The translations under genes were made by a program, and so were the position numbers. A model generated the notes under the pieces. The model worked only from the letters and a program-made list of their open reading frames with translations, was not told the DNA's origin and searched no databases. From Mycolicibacterium sp. ND9-15 (GTDB lineage: Bacteria; Actinomycetota; Actinomycetes; Mycobacteriales; Mycobacteriaceae), in assembly GCF_035918395.1 (NCBI RefSeq), contig NZ_CP142362.1, positions 4,749,501 to 4,813,500 on the forward strand: a DNA stretch of 64,000 nt, written 5' to 3'. Positions 7,247 to 15,945 of the stretch are shown here, one piece after another (position 1 is the stretch's first letter; every line of letters begins with the position of its first letter).

Positions 7247-8755
7247 ATGCAACGGATCATCGGAACGGAAGTCGAGTACGGCATCTCGTCGCCGTCCGAC
7301 CCGACCGCGAATCCGATCCTGACCTCCACCCAGGCGGTGCTGGCGTATGCAGCCGCCGCCGGGATCCAGCGCGCCAAGCGCACGCGCTGGGACTACGAGG
7401 TCGAATCGCCGCTGCGCGACGCCCGCGGATTCGACCTGAGCCGGTCGGCGGGCCCACCTCCGGTCGTCGACGCGGACGAGGTCGGCGCGGCGAACATGAT
7501 TCTGACCAACGGCGCGCGGCTGTACGTCGACCACGCCCACCCGGAGTACTCCGCGCCCGAGTGCACCGACCCGCTCGACGCCGTGATCTGGGACAAGGCC
7601 GGCGAACGCGTGATGGAGGCCGCGGCCCGCCATGTCGCCAGCGTGCCCGGTGCGGTCAAGCTTCAGCTCTACAAGAACAACGTCGACGGTAAGGGCGCCT
7701 CCTACGGGTCGCACGAGAACTACCTGATGAGTCGGCAGACCCCGTTCTCCGCGGTGATCGCGGGGCTGACCCCGTTTTTGGTGTCGCGGCAGGTGGTCAC
7801 CGGCTCTGGGCGGGTCGGTATCGGTCCCTCCGGTGACGAGCCGGGGTTCCAGCTGTCGCAGCGCTCGGACTACATCGAGGTCGAGGTCGGCCTCGAGACG
7901 ACGCTCAAGCGGGGCATCATCAACACCCGCGACGAACCGCACGCCGACGCCGACAAGTACCGCAGGCTGCACGTGATCATCGGTGACGCGAACCTGTCGG
8001 AGACCTCGACGTATCTGAAGCTCGGGACGACCGCGCTGGTGCTAGATCTGATCGAGGAGGGCCCACAATCCGGCGTCGACCTCAGCGATCTGGCGCTGGC
8101 CCGCCCGGTGCACGCCGTGCATGTGATCAGCCGGGACCCGTCGCTGCGCGCCACTGTCGCGCTCGCCGATGGTCGCGAGGTGACTGCCCTTGCGCTGCAA
8201 CGCATGTACCTGGACCGGGTGGCCAAGCTCGTGGACAGCCGGGACCCGGACCCGCGTGCCGGCGACATCGTCCAGACGTGGGCGAACGTGCTCGATCTGC
8301 TGGAACGCGACCCGATGGAATGCGCCGAGATCCTGGACTGGCCGGCCAAGCTGCGGATCTTGGAAGGTTTCCGCCACCGGGAGAACCTGGGCTGGTCGGC
8401 GCCCCGGCTGCACCTGGTCGATCTGCAGTACTCCGACGTCCGGCTGGACAAGGGCCTCTACAACCGGTTGGTGGCGCGCGGGTCGATGAGGCGACTGGTC
8501 ACCGAGCAGCAGGTGCTGGACGCGGTCGAGAACCCGCCGACCGATACCCGGGCATACTTCCGCGGCGAGTGCCTGCGCCGCTTCGGCGCGGATATCGCCG
8601 CCGCCAGTTGGGACTCGGTGATTTTCGATCTGGGCGGCGATTCGCTGGTCCGGATTCCGACCTTAGAGCCGCTGCGTGGCAGCAAGGCCCACGTCGGGGC
8701 CCTGCTGGACTCCGTGGACAGCGCCGTCGAACTGGTAGATCAGCTCACCAATTAG
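7247..8755 (+). CDS. dop: Pup deamidase / depupylase
   Basis: 502 residues starting MQRIIGTEVEYGISSPSDPTANPIL, the conserved N-terminus of Dop; the open frame continues upstream but only this ATG gives the known protein. Dop belongs to the carboxylate-amine ligase (glutamine-synthetase-like) superfamily. Visible signatures are GTEVEYG (metal/ATP site with the catalytic Asp region further on at HPEYSAPECTDPL), KNNVDGKGASYGSHENYLM and INTRDEPHADADKYRRLHVIIGDANLSE. The Dop-loop region that separates it from PafA is present (SPLRDARGFDLSRSAGPP). It converts the C-terminal Gln of Pup to Glu and also removes Pup from substrates. It heads the dop-pup-prcB-prcA unit. Confidence 0.98.
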   Translation: MQRIIGTEVEYGISSPSDPTANPILTSTQAVLAYAAAAGIQRAKRTRWDYEVESPLRDARGFDLSRSAGPPPVVDADEVGAANMILTNGARLYVDHAHPEYSAPECTDPLDAVIWDKAGERVMEAAARHVASVPGAVKLQLYKNNVDGKGASYGSHENYLMSRQTPFSAVIAGLTPFLVSRQVVTGSGRVGIGPSGDEPGFQLSQRSDYIEVEVGLETTLKRGIINTRDEPHADADKYRRLHVIIGDANLSETSTYLKLGTTALVLDLIEEGPQSGVDLSDLALARPVHAVHVISRDPSLRATVALADGREVTALALQRMYLDRVAKLVDSRDPDPRAGDIVQTWANVLDLLERDPMECAEILDWPAKLRILEGFRHRENLGWSAPRLHLVDLQYSDVRLDKGLYNRLVARGSMRRLVTEQQVLDAVENPPTDTRAYFRGECLRRFGADIAAASWDSVIFDLGGDSLVRIPTLEPLRGSKAHVGALLDSVDSAVELVDQLTN

Positions 8756-8803
8756 GCGCGCTATCGCAGGCAATCGGCGCGGCGACCGGTAATGTGGACT
8801 CAC

Positions 8804-8824
8804 GGCGGGCGCAGCGAGCCCGCC
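8804..8824 (+). promoter_or_regulatory. GC-rich hairpin in the dop-pup gap
   Basis: GGCGGGC (8804-8810) and GCCCGCC (8818-8824) form a 7-bp stem with a 7-nt loop, 49 bp after the dop stop and 34 bp before the pup start. It could trim or partly terminate the dop transcript, or stabilise a separate pup-prcBA message. The pup ribosome site, CAGGAGG, begins at 8846. Confidence 0.45.
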
Positions 8825-8857
8825 CGCGACGACTTAAGGCATACGCAGGAGGCGGCG

Positions 8858-9052
8858 ATGGCTCAGGAGCAGACCAAGCGTGGCGGTGGTGGCGGCGAGG
8901 ACGACGACCTCACCGACAGCACGGCCGCCGGCCAGGAGCGTCGCGAGAAGCTGGCGGAGGAAACCGACGACCTGCTGGACGAGATCGACGATGTTCTCGA
9001 GGAGAACGCCGAGGACTTCGTCCGCGCGTACGTCCAGAAGGGTGGACAGTGA
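8858..9052 (+). CDS. pup: Prokaryotic ubiquitin-like protein Pup
   Basis: 64 residues starting MAQEQTKRGGGGGEDDD and ending YVQKGGQ. It is highly acidic and expected to be disordered except for the helix that binds the Mpa coiled coil (about 21-51). The C-terminal Gln must be deamidated by Dop to give the GGE end that PafA attaches to lysines. The start is set by the AGGAGG-type ribosome site at 8846-8852. The TGA overlaps the GTG of prcB (bases 9049-9052), coupling their translation. Confidence 0.99.
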   Translation: MAQEQTKRGGGGGEDDDLTDSTAAGQERREKLAEETDDLLDEIDDVLEENAEDFVRAYVQKGGQ

Positions 9053-9960
9053 CCTGGCCGCATCCCGAAAAGCTGGCCTTCACCACCCCTTCTGACCACC
9101 GCTACCCGAAAGCCCCCTCCGTTCCCGTGGACCTCTCGTCCTTCTCTGAACTGCTGCGCCGCCAGGCGCCCGAACTCCTCCCCGCCCACCGGACCGGCGC
9201 CGAATCGGCGGGCGAGGTATTGCCGCACGGCACCACGATCGTCGCGCTGAAGTATCCCGGCGGCGTGGTGATGGCCGGTGACCGCCGCGCCACCCAGGGC
9301 CACATGATCGCCAGCCGTGACGTGCAGAAGGTCTACATCACCGACGACTACACGGCGACCGGGATCGCCGGGACGGCGGCCATCGCGGTCGAGTTCGCCC
9401 GCCTCTACGCCGTCGAACTCGAACATTACGAGAAGCTCGAAGGCGTCGCGCTGACCTTCCCCGGCAAGGTGAACCGGCTGGCGACCATGGTGCGCGGCAA
9501 CCTCGGCGCGGCGTTGCAGGGGTTCGTCGCGCTGCCTCTGCTGGCCGGCTACGACCTCGACGACCCCAACCCGGAGGCGGCCGGGCGCATCGTGTCCTTC
9601 GACGCGGCGGGCGGCTGGAACTTCGAGGAGGAGGGCTACCAGTCGGTGGGGTCCGGCTCGATCTTTGCGAAGTCCTCGATGAAAAAGCTGTATTCGCAGG
9701 TGAGCGACGGAGATTCGGCACTGCGCGTGGCGATCGAGGCGCTCTACGACGCGGCCGACGACGATTCGGCGACCGGCGGACCTGACCTCGTCCGCGGCAT
9801 CTTCCCGACCGCGGTGATCATCGGCGCCGACGGCGCCGAGGAGGTACCCGAGGAGCGGATCGCCGAGTTAGCCCGTCAGGTCATCGAAAACCGTTCGCGC
9901 GCTGACACTTTCGGCCCGGATAACGTCCACCGTCCGACCGACGCGCGGGGAGATACGTGA
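9049..9960 (+). CDS. prcB: 20S proteasome beta subunit (Ntn hydrolase)
   Basis: 303 residues from GTG, matching the known MTWPxP start; the frame is open further upstream but inside dop and pup. The propeptide ends at His60-Gly61, followed by TTIVALKYPGGVVMAGDRRAT, so the catalytic N-terminal Thr is residue 62. Active-site partners Asp (AGDRR) and Lys (near VQKVYITDDY) are present, as is the SGSIFAKSSMKKLY segment. The propeptide is slightly longer than the M. tuberculosis one. It forms the two inner heptameric rings of the core particle. Coupled to pup upstream and to prcA downstream by 4-bp overlaps. Confidence 0.98.
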   Translation: MTWPHPEKLAFTTPSDHRYPKAPSVPVDLSSFSELLRRQAPELLPAHRTGAESAGEVLPHGTTIVALKYPGGVVMAGDRRATQGHMIASRDVQKVYITDDYTATGIAGTAAIAVEFARLYAVELEHYEKLEGVALTFPGKVNRLATMVRGNLGAALQGFVALPLLAGYDLDDPNPEAAGRIVSFDAAGGWNFEEEGYQSVGSGSIFAKSSMKKLYSQVSDGDSALRVAIEALYDAADDDSATGGPDLVRGIFPTAVIIGADGAEEVPEERIAELARQVIENRSRADTFGPDNVHRPTDARGDT

Positions 9961-10703
9961 GCTTTCCCTACTTCATCTCGCCCGAGCAGGCGATGCGCGA
10001 GCGTTCGGAGCTCGCGCGCAAAGGCATCGCCAGGGGACGCAGCGTCGTGGCGCTGGCGTACGCCGACGGCGTGCTGTTCGTCGCCGAGAACCCGTCCCGC
10101 TCACTGCAGAAGGTCAGCGAGCTCTACGACAGGGTCGGGTTCGCCGCCGTGGGACGGTTCAACGAGTTCGACAACCTGCGCCGCGGTGGCATCCAGTACG
10201 CCGACACCCGGGGTTACGCCTACGCCCGCCGTGACGTCACCGGGCGTCAGCTGGCCAACATCTACGCCCAGACGCTGGGCACCATCTTCACCGAGCAGGC
10301 CAAGCCCTACGAGGTCGAGTTGTGCGTCGCGGAGGTCGCCCACTACGGGGAGACGAAACCACCGGAGATGTACCGCATCACCTATGACGGGTCGATCGCC
10401 GACGAACCGCACTTCGTGGTCATGGGCGGCACGACGGAACCCATCATCACCGCTCTCAACGAGTCCTACAGCGAGAACGCCGGCCTCCAGGACGCGGTGA
10501 AGATCGCGGTCGACGCGCTGCATGCCGCCGGCAACGGCGGCTCCGAACAGCGCGTCCTCGGTCCGTCGACCCTCGAGGTGGCCATTCTCGACGCCAACCG
10601 ACCACGCCGGGCGTTCCGGCGAATCACCGGCGCGGCGCTGGAAGCGCTGCTGCCGCAGCCGGCCGAGGCGACGCCGGAGGACCCCGAGACCCCCAAGGAG
10701 TAG
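9957..10703 (+). CDS. prcA: 20S proteasome alpha subunit
   Basis: 248 residues from GTG at 9957, overlapping the prcB stop (GTGA). It starts MSFPYFISPEQAMRERSELARKGIARGRSVVALAYADGVLFVAENPSRSLQK, the actinobacterial alpha-subunit N-terminus that forms the gate and the docking pocket for the Mpa C-terminus. The conserved core NLRRGGIQYADTRGYAYARRDVTGRQLANIYAQTLGTIFTEQ is intact; there is no catalytic Thr, as expected. The C-terminal tail (LPQPAEATPEDPETPKE) is acidic and variable. It converges with the next gene with a 1-bp gap. Confidence 0.98.
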   Translation: MSFPYFISPEQAMRERSELARKGIARGRSVVALAYADGVLFVAENPSRSLQKVSELYDRVGFAAVGRFNEFDNLRRGGIQYADTRGYAYARRDVTGRQLANIYAQTLGTIFTEQAKPYEVELCVAEVAHYGETKPPEMYRITYDGSIADEPHFVVMGGTTEPIITALNESYSENAGLQDAVKIAVDALHAAGNGGSEQRVLGPSTLEVAILDANRPRRAFRRITGAALEALLPQPAEATPEDPETPKE

Positions 10704-10704
10704 A

Positions 10705-11616
10705 TCAGTCGTTGGCCGGGTTGGGCCCAGCCTGGACGAGGATCAGCTCGGCGAACTGCTCGGGACACTCCAAGGGTGTGAAATGGCCTGCGTCGAAAGC
10801 GAAGTGCAGCTGCACATCGGTGAAGTAGTGCCCTAGCCGGTCCGACCACTCGGTCGGGAACAGCGGGTCATGGTGCGGCCACACCACGTCGGTCGGCACG
10901 TGGATCTTGATGGCGCGCTCCGGCGGCAATTCGGTCAGTGACTGGGCGATCATCCCCGCCCCGGCGCGGTACCACGCGATCGACGCCGTGAACGCGCCGG
11001 GCAGGCCGTAGTCGGACACCAGACGCTCCAAATCGTCTTCGGAGACAGCGAAATTCGGGCCCGACCAATGTGTCCAGAAGTGCCGCAGATAGTCGCGGAC
11101 CAGGTCGGGGTTGCCGTCGATCATCTGAGCGGCCAGCGGCAGTTGATGAAACGCCTGATACCAGAACTCGCTCTGTGCCTTGGCGGTCAGGACGCGGTCA
11201 CCGGCGCCGGGCAGCGGCGGGGACAGCACCAGCGACCGCACCAGATCCGGTTGCATGCGGGCGACGCTCTGCGCGACCCTGCTGCCGACGTCGTAGCCGG
11301 CGAGCACCACCTCGGACAGCTCCAGTTCCCTGATCAGGCCGATCACACTCGCGGCTTGTGCGCTGGCGCTGTAGAAATGCCGGATCGCGACCGCGTGTTT
11401 GTCCGAGCCGCCGTAACCGCGGAGGTCAGGCACGATGACATCGGCGGTGTCGCCGAGCAGGGGGACCACCCGTCGATAGTCCTGGCGGTTACCGGGCCAC
11501 CCGTGCAGCAGCACCACCGGCGGCGCGCCCTTGGCGCCGAACCGGTCGTAGGCGAGCCGGAACCCGTCGACCGGAGCGCTGCGGGACCACACCGACTCAT
11601 TCTGGCCAGATGTCAA
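10705..11616 (-). CDS. Alpha/beta hydrolase of the epoxide hydrolase / haloacetate dehalogenase type
   Basis: 303 residues. Oxyanion motif HGWPGNRQDY (His38), nucleophile elbow AGYDVGS with Asp109 rather than Ser, and a C-terminal DAGHFTPLECPEQFAE that supplies the catalytic His. An Asp nucleophile is typical of epoxide hydrolases and haloalkane/haloacetate dehalogenases, so ester hydrolysis is unlikely. The substrate cannot be read. The start is a TTG whose bases overlap the stop of the upstream DUF1023 gene (TTGA); a GTG eight codons later is an alternative. It is the third gene of a coupled leftward operon with the DUF1023 and EspC-like genes. Confidence 0.8.
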   Translation of the reverse strand: MTSGQNESVWSRSAPVDGFRLAYDRFGAKGAPPVVLLHGWPGNRQDYRRVVPLLGDTADVIVPDLRGYGGSDKHAVAIRHFYSASAQAASVIGLIRELELSEVVLAGYDVGSRVAQSVARMQPDLVRSLVLSPPLPGAGDRVLTAKAQSEFWYQAFHQLPLAAQMIDGNPDLVRDYLRHFWTHWSGPNFAVSEDDLERLVSDYGLPGAFTASIAWYRAGAGMIAQSLTELPPERAIKIHVPTDVVWPHHDPLFPTEWSDRLGHYFTDVQLHFAFDAGHFTPLECPEQFAELILVQAGPNPAND

Positions 11617-13181
11617 CCCGCGTGTTGCGAGGTTGCACGATCCCTGCCGATATCGCCCGTGATCACCCCGAGAATGGCGCGCCAGGCGTCTGAGGGCGCG
11701 TTGAGCACGTCGGAATGCGCGCGGGGTCCGGCCATCGGCCGTCCGTCGTCGTACCGCCCAGCGGTCATCGGGATCACACCGGGCATCTCGTCGGGGTCGG
11801 CTCCGTGCGGTCCGCCGGGGATGCCCTGCACAATCTCGATCAAGTCACCCGGCGGCGTCATCGAGAAGCGCAACACGTCGGGGTTTCTGTTGTGCCAGTC
11901 GGCGGGGTCGTCGACCCCGACGCCCGCGCCCGCCGCCGCCACGTACAACGTGCGGTCGGAGGTCATGCCCAAGGCCTCTGCGGTGCCTACGATCGAACCG
12001 CCATAGGAGTGCCCGATGACGGTGACCGGTATGCGCCGGCCGGTGGAGTCCACCGTGCGATCGACGTCTTCGCTGAACGCCACCAGTCGCGGCGCCATGG
12101 CCAGTGCATACCGCGGGTCGGCCGCTGCCGCCAGGGCGCTCGCGAGATTGTCACCGCGCGGAAACGGGCCACCGAGATAGGTGATGGCGGCGACGTCGCC
12201 GCCGGTTCCCGAGACGAACCGGCGAGCGGTCCTGGCGTTCGCGGCGGAGCCGTTGATCGTCGTGTTCAAGCCCGGTACCAGCACCGCGACACTGGAGGCT
12301 GACGCGACGCTCCCGTGCAATTCGACCAGTGATGTCCGGCTCGGATCGAACGCGAGGATCTGGCGGTCGAGGCGGCCGTGGTCGCCTGCGGGGTCGTCGA
12401 CCTCGCCCAGCAACTCCCGGTACAACGCGAGGCGGCGGGGATCGGGTTCGCGCAGTACGGCCTGCGCGACGTTGGTCCGGTTGGCCTCGATCCGCATCTC
12501 CCACGGGACGCCATCGGTGTTGCCCACCCGCGAAGGAAATGCGTCGATCAACCCCTGCCGCTGCTCGGGCGTCATCGCCGCGATCTTCTCGGCGATGCGG
12601 TCCTGACTCGAGGTCGGCCACTCGGCGACGACGCCGGCATAGACTGCCGGGTCGCGGCCGGCCGGCAACACGAACGCCTCCGCGATGTCGGCAGCGGCGT
12701 CGGCGTCCGCGGCGGCCAGACGGTCCAGTGCCTCACCGAGTTGCCTGGTCAGTTCGCCCGCCCGCGCCGTGAGCATCTCCACAGCCACGCCGGGAGCACC
12801 GCCGGACAACGCGACCAGCAACGACGAGGGTGCGTCGTGGATGAGCGCATTACCGGCGTCGTCGACGGCGAACCCTTCGGAGCGGGCGGCGGAGACCAAC
12901 GCCATGAGGTCGGCTTGCGCCGAAGCGATCTGAGCCGCCCCGTCACGGGCCGCAGCGGCCCCCAGCACCAAGGCCCGCGCGATCGTGTCGGCCATCGCGA
13001 CAATGCTTTTCGCCGCCAGGCGGGCCGCGTCGGCGGCGGCGCCGGCCCAGAAGCTGAATTCGGCCGCCAGGGTGTCGGCTTGCGCCGAGACCATCCGGGC
13101 GTTGCGGTCCCACCCCTCGGCCAACCGGCTGAGCGCGACGGGTCGCCAGGCCTCGGCCTGGCCGATGGTCGGCCGCGTCAC
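11613..13181 (-). CDS. WXG-like N-terminus fused to DUF1023 alpha/beta hydrolase (possible type VII secretion substrate)
   Basis: 522 residues. The N-terminal 100 are helical and contain FWAG (Trp45-x-Gly47), placed as in WXG100 proteins, followed by long Ala-rich helices (AARLAAKSIVAMADTIARAL). About 110-280 is a linker region. The C-terminal domain matches the DUF1023 (Abhydrolase_8) family: VLVPGLNTTINGS near 301, GHSYGG with nucleophile Ser392, and a C-terminal AHSD (His489). Such proteins are actinobacterial and often carry ESX-type leader domains. It overlaps the EspC-like gene upstream and the hydrolase downstream by 4 bp each. Substrate and location (secreted or cytosolic) are inferred only. 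Confidence 0.72.
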   Translation of the reverse strand: MTRPTIGQAEAWRPVALSRLAEGWDRNARMVSAQADTLAAEFSFWAGAAADAARLAAKSIVAMADTIARALVLGAAAARDGAAQIASAQADLMALVSAARSEGFAVDDAGNALIHDAPSSLLVALSGGAPGVAVEMLTARAGELTRQLGEALDRLAAADADAAADIAEAFVLPAGRDPAVYAGVVAEWPTSSQDRIAEKIAAMTPEQRQGLIDAFPSRVGNTDGVPWEMRIEANRTNVAQAVLREPDPRRLALYRELLGEVDDPAGDHGRLDRQILAFDPSRTSLVELHGSVASASSVAVLVPGLNTTINGSAANARTARRFVSGTGGDVAAITYLGGPFPRGDNLASALAAAADPRYALAMAPRLVAFSEDVDRTVDSTGRRIPVTVIGHSYGGSIVGTAEALGMTSDRTLYVAAAGAGVGVDDPADWHNRNPDVLRFSMTPPGDLIEIVQGIPGGPHGADPDEMPGVIPMTAGRYDDGRPMAGPRAHSDVLNAPSDAWRAILGVITGDIGRDRATSQHAG

Positions 13182-13453
13182 CGCCCGAGGCGGTCGCCGT
13201 TATGGCGCTCCGCACGCTCGAACGCATCGGCAGAACTCCGGGCCGTGAGCGCCCATCCACGCATGTCCGCGACCACCTCGGCGAGCCCCGGCGCGACGAG
13301 CGTCGACGCGGCGAGCTTTCCGACCGCCGCGCCGCGAAGCTCATCAGGATCCAATTCGGGCCAATGCATCTCGGCGATCCGTTCGGCGGCGCTTGCGACC
13401 CGGCCGGCGACGGTGCGCAACTGCGACACGTCGACCTCAACGATTTCCCCCAT
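13178..13453 (-). CDS. EspC/DUF2580-like small helical protein
   Basis: 91 residues starting MGEIVEVDVSQLRTVAGRVASAAERIAEMHWPELDPDELRGAAVG. The beginning (V-D-x-x-x-L then an amphipathic helix) and the length fit the EspC-like family of ESX-associated proteins, which form helical hairpins. A clear C-terminal YxxxD/E export motif is not visible. It heads the leftward operon and overlaps the WXG/DUF1023 gene by 4 bp, so the two are probably partners, as WXG100-type pairs often are. Family assignment is moderate because these proteins are short and divergent. Confidence 0.6.
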   Translation of the reverse strand: MGEIVEVDVSQLRTVAGRVASAAERIAEMHWPELDPDELRGAAVGKLAASTLVAPGLAEVVADMRGWALTARSSADAFERAERHNGDRLGR

Positions 13454-13571
13454 GGCTCATGCTGACAGAGCGGGGTCCCGACGTGCCGAAGTTATCCACA
13501 GGGCGGTTCCGTTGCGTCCTTCGGCGCGGCTTGCGCTCCGCGGCCGCCGGGCAACAAGTAGTCTCGATGAC

Positions 13572-14930
13572 GTGCAGCGACGGATCATGGGCATCGAGAC
13601 CGAGTTCGGTGTCACCTGCACGTTCCACGGCCATCGCCGGTTGAGCCCCGACGAAGTCGCCCGCTACCTCTTCCGGCGGGTGGTGTCATGGGGCCGCAGT
13701 TCCAATGTCTTCCTCCGGAACGGGGCGAGGCTCTACCTGGACGTGGGCAGTCACCCCGAGTACGCCACCGCCGAGTGCGACAACCTGACTCAGTTGGTCA
13801 CCCACGACCGCGCGGGTGAGCGGGTGCTCGAAGACCTGTTGATCGACGCGGAGCAGCGGTTGGCCGACGAGGGAATCGGCGGCGACATCTACCTGTTCAA
13901 GAACAACACCGACTCCGCGGGCAACTCCTACGGCTGCCACGAGAACTATCTGATCGTGCGCGCGGGCGAGTTCTCGCGTATCTCCGATGTCCTGCTGCCG
14001 TTCCTGGTCACCCGCCAACTGATCTGCGGGGCGGGCAAGGTGCTGCAGACGCCGAAGGCCGCGACGTTCTGCCTGTCCCAGCGCGCCGAGCACATCTGGG
14101 AGGGCGTCTCGAGCGCCACCACACGCAGCCGTCCGATCATCAACACCCGTGACGAACCGCACGCCGACGCCGAGAAGTACCGAAGGCTGCACGTGATCGT
14201 CGGCGACTCGAACATGTGCGAATCCACCACGATGCTCAAGGTGGGCACGGCGTCGCTGGTGCTGGAGATGATCGAGGCCGGGATCGCGTTCCGCGACTTC
14301 TCGCTGGACAACCCGATTCGCGCCATCCGGGAGGTCAGCCACGACCTGACCGGCCGACGCCCCGTGCGGCTCGCCGGCGGCAGGCAGGCCAGCGCACTCG
14401 ACATTCAGCGCGAGTACTACGCCCGCGCGGTCGAGTATCTGCAGTCGCGGGAGCCGAACACGCAGATCGGACAGGTCGTCGACCTGTGGGGACGTCAGCT
14501 CGACGCCGTGGAGAGCCAGGACTTCGCCAAGGTCGACACCGAGATCGACTGGGTGATCAAGCGCAAGCTGTTCCAGCGTTACCAGGACCGCTACAACATG
14601 GAGTTGTCCGATCCGAAGATCAGCCAGCTGGACCTGGCGTATCACGACATCAAGCGCGGTCGCGGCGTGTTCGACCTGTTGCAGCGCAAGGGCTTGGCCG
14701 CGCGGATCACCACCGACGAGGACATCGAGGCCGCGGTCAACACGCCGCCGCAGACCACCCGGGCCAAGCTGCGCGGCGAGTTCATCAGCGCCGCGCAGGA
14801 GGCGGGCCGCGACTTCACCGTCGACTGGGTGCACCTCAAGCTCAACGACCAGGCCCAGCGCACGGTGCTGTGCAAGGACCCGTTCCGGTCGGTCGACGAG
14901 CGGGTCAAGCGGCTGATCGCCTCGATGTAG
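13572..14930 (+). CDS. pafA: Pup-protein ligase
   Basis: 452 residues from GTG, giving MQRRIMGIETEFGVTCTFHGHRRLSPDEVARYLFRR; the frame is open upstream but only this start matches the family. Like Dop it is a glutamine-synthetase-like ligase: GIETEFG and LDVGSHPEYATAECD hold ATP/metal and catalytic carboxylates, KNNTDSAGNSYGCHENYL and INTRDEPHADAEKYRRLHVIVGDSNM line the active site. It lacks the Dop-loop. It activates the C-terminal Glu of Pup with ATP and joins it to substrate lysines. Separated from pafB by the repeat-bracketed DUF559 gene, whereas pafA and pafBC are adjacent in M. tuberculosis. Confidence 0.98.
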   Translation: MQRRIMGIETEFGVTCTFHGHRRLSPDEVARYLFRRVVSWGRSSNVFLRNGARLYLDVGSHPEYATAECDNLTQLVTHDRAGERVLEDLLIDAEQRLADEGIGGDIYLFKNNTDSAGNSYGCHENYLIVRAGEFSRISDVLLPFLVTRQLICGAGKVLQTPKAATFCLSQRAEHIWEGVSSATTRSRPIINTRDEPHADAEKYRRLHVIVGDSNMCESTTMLKVGTASLVLEMIEAGIAFRDFSLDNPIRAIREVSHDLTGRRPVRLAGGRQASALDIQREYYARAVEYLQSREPNTQIGQVVDLWGRQLDAVESQDFAKVDTEIDWVIKRKLFQRYQDRYNMELSDPKISQLDLAYHDIKRGRGVFDLLQRKGLAARITTDEDIEAAVNTPPQTTRAKLRGEFISAAQEAGRDFTVDWVHLKLNDQAQRTVLCKDPFRSVDERVKRLIASM

Positions 14931-14944
14931 CTCAAGAGTTCCGC

Positions 14945-14999
14945 GAGCGCTCAACCAGGTACGGTTTCGGGCGCGAAAAGCGTACGTAGGTGAGCGCTC
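14945..14999. repeat. 55-bp intergenic palindrome, family 1, copy A1
   Basis: Begins GAGCGCTCA and ends TGAGCGCTC, with GTACGG near the left third and CGTAC in mirrored position, giving a long hairpin. Exactly 55 bp, as are the copies at 15944 and 30451. It starts 15 bp after the pafA stop and could act as a terminator; it is also the left boundary of the DUF559 gene. Confidence 0.85.
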
Positions 15000-15057
15000 G
15001 GCAGTTATCCACAGGGCGAATTGGCGGGTACGCGTCGGCTCGAACCACAATGCCGGA

Positions 15058-15945
15058 ATGCCGCCCGAGCTTCGCGCCATCTTCGCGGCGCAGGGCGGGG
15101 TCGCCACATTCACGCAGATCGTGGATCACCTGAGCCGCCGCGGCGTGCAGCGCGCGCTGCGCAACGCCGAGCTGGTGAAAATCCTGCCGGGCATCTACAG
15201 CCGTGGCACGCCGGATACGTTCACCCGCCTACGCGGACTGGACCTGCGCTGCGGTGAACACGTCGCCCTGTGCCTGGGTACCGCCGCGGCGCTCTTCGGC
15301 TTCGACACCGAGAACGTCACAGACCTACACGTCCTCAATCCGGAGGGCCATCTTCTGCGTGACCAGGCCGGCCTGAAGGTGCATCGGCGCGAAGGCGCAC
15401 CACTGGCCAGCCACCGCGGCCGTCGGCTCACGACCCCGGCGTGGACCGCGGTCGAGGTTGCGCGCAGCCTTAGCCGACCGCGGGCGTTGGCGACGCTGGA
15501 CGCCGCCCTGCGCAGCCAGACGTGTGACGGCCGCCAACTGCTGGCTGCAGCGGAGGCACAGGCGGGCCGGCGCGGGATCGTCATGGTCCGACAACTCATT
15601 CCGATGGCCCGGCCTGAGGCGGAGTCCCCGATGGAAAGCGAGGCCCGGCTCGTCATGCTTGACGGCGGACTGCCCGAACCGTGTCTGCAGCACGAGATCG
15701 TCGACCGGGACGGGCGACTGTGGCGACTCGACTTCGCATGGCCGGATTGCAGGGTCGCCGTCGAATACGACGGCTTCGACTTCCACAGTTCGCCAGAAGC
15801 ACTACGGAAGGATCGCCAGAAGCGGGCCGCGCTCGAAGAGATCGACTGGCGGGTCCTGTCCATTGTCAGCGATGACGTCCGACGGCGCGGCGATGCGATG
15901 GTGCGCCGTATCGACGCCCACCTCATGCGGGCCGCGGCCGCGTGA
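15058..15945 (+). CDS. DUF559 (Vsr-like nuclease fold) protein with AbiEi-like N-terminal domain
   Basis: 295 residues. The N-terminus (PELRAIFAAQGGVATFTQIVDHLSRRGVQRALRNAELVKILPGIYS) is a winged-helix segment like those at the start of AbiEi-type antitoxins. The C-terminus (WRLDFAWPDCRVAVEYDGFDFH, then DRQKRAALEEIDWRVLSI) is the DUF559 domain, a very-short-patch-repair-like endonuclease fold with the D-x-x-W and VEYDG carboxylates conserved. Such genes are numerous in mycobacterial genomes; none has an established role that I know. It sits alone between pafA and pafB, bounded on both sides by the 55-bp palindrome; its stop codon overlaps the right-hand copy. Confidence 0.78.
   Translation: MPPELRAIFAAQGGVATFTQIVDHLSRRGVQRALRNAELVKILPGIYSRGTPDTFTRLRGLDLRCGEHVALCLGTAAALFGFDTENVTDLHVLNPEGHLLRDQAGLKVHRREGAPLASHRGRRLTTPAWTAVEVARSLSRPRALATLDAALRSQTCDGRQLLAAAEAQAGRRGIVMVRQLIPMARPEAESPMESEARLVMLDGGLPEPCLQHEIVDRDGRLWRLDFAWPDCRVAVEYDGFDFHSSPEALRKDRQKRAALEEIDWRVLSIVSDDVRRRGDAMVRRIDAHLMRAAAA

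Noticed and set aside
13490..13571. Replication origin-like signal from TTATCCACA before pafA and at 15004
   Set aside because: Single DnaA-box-like words (TTATCCACA) occur twice but no cluster, no dnaA or dnaN nearby.
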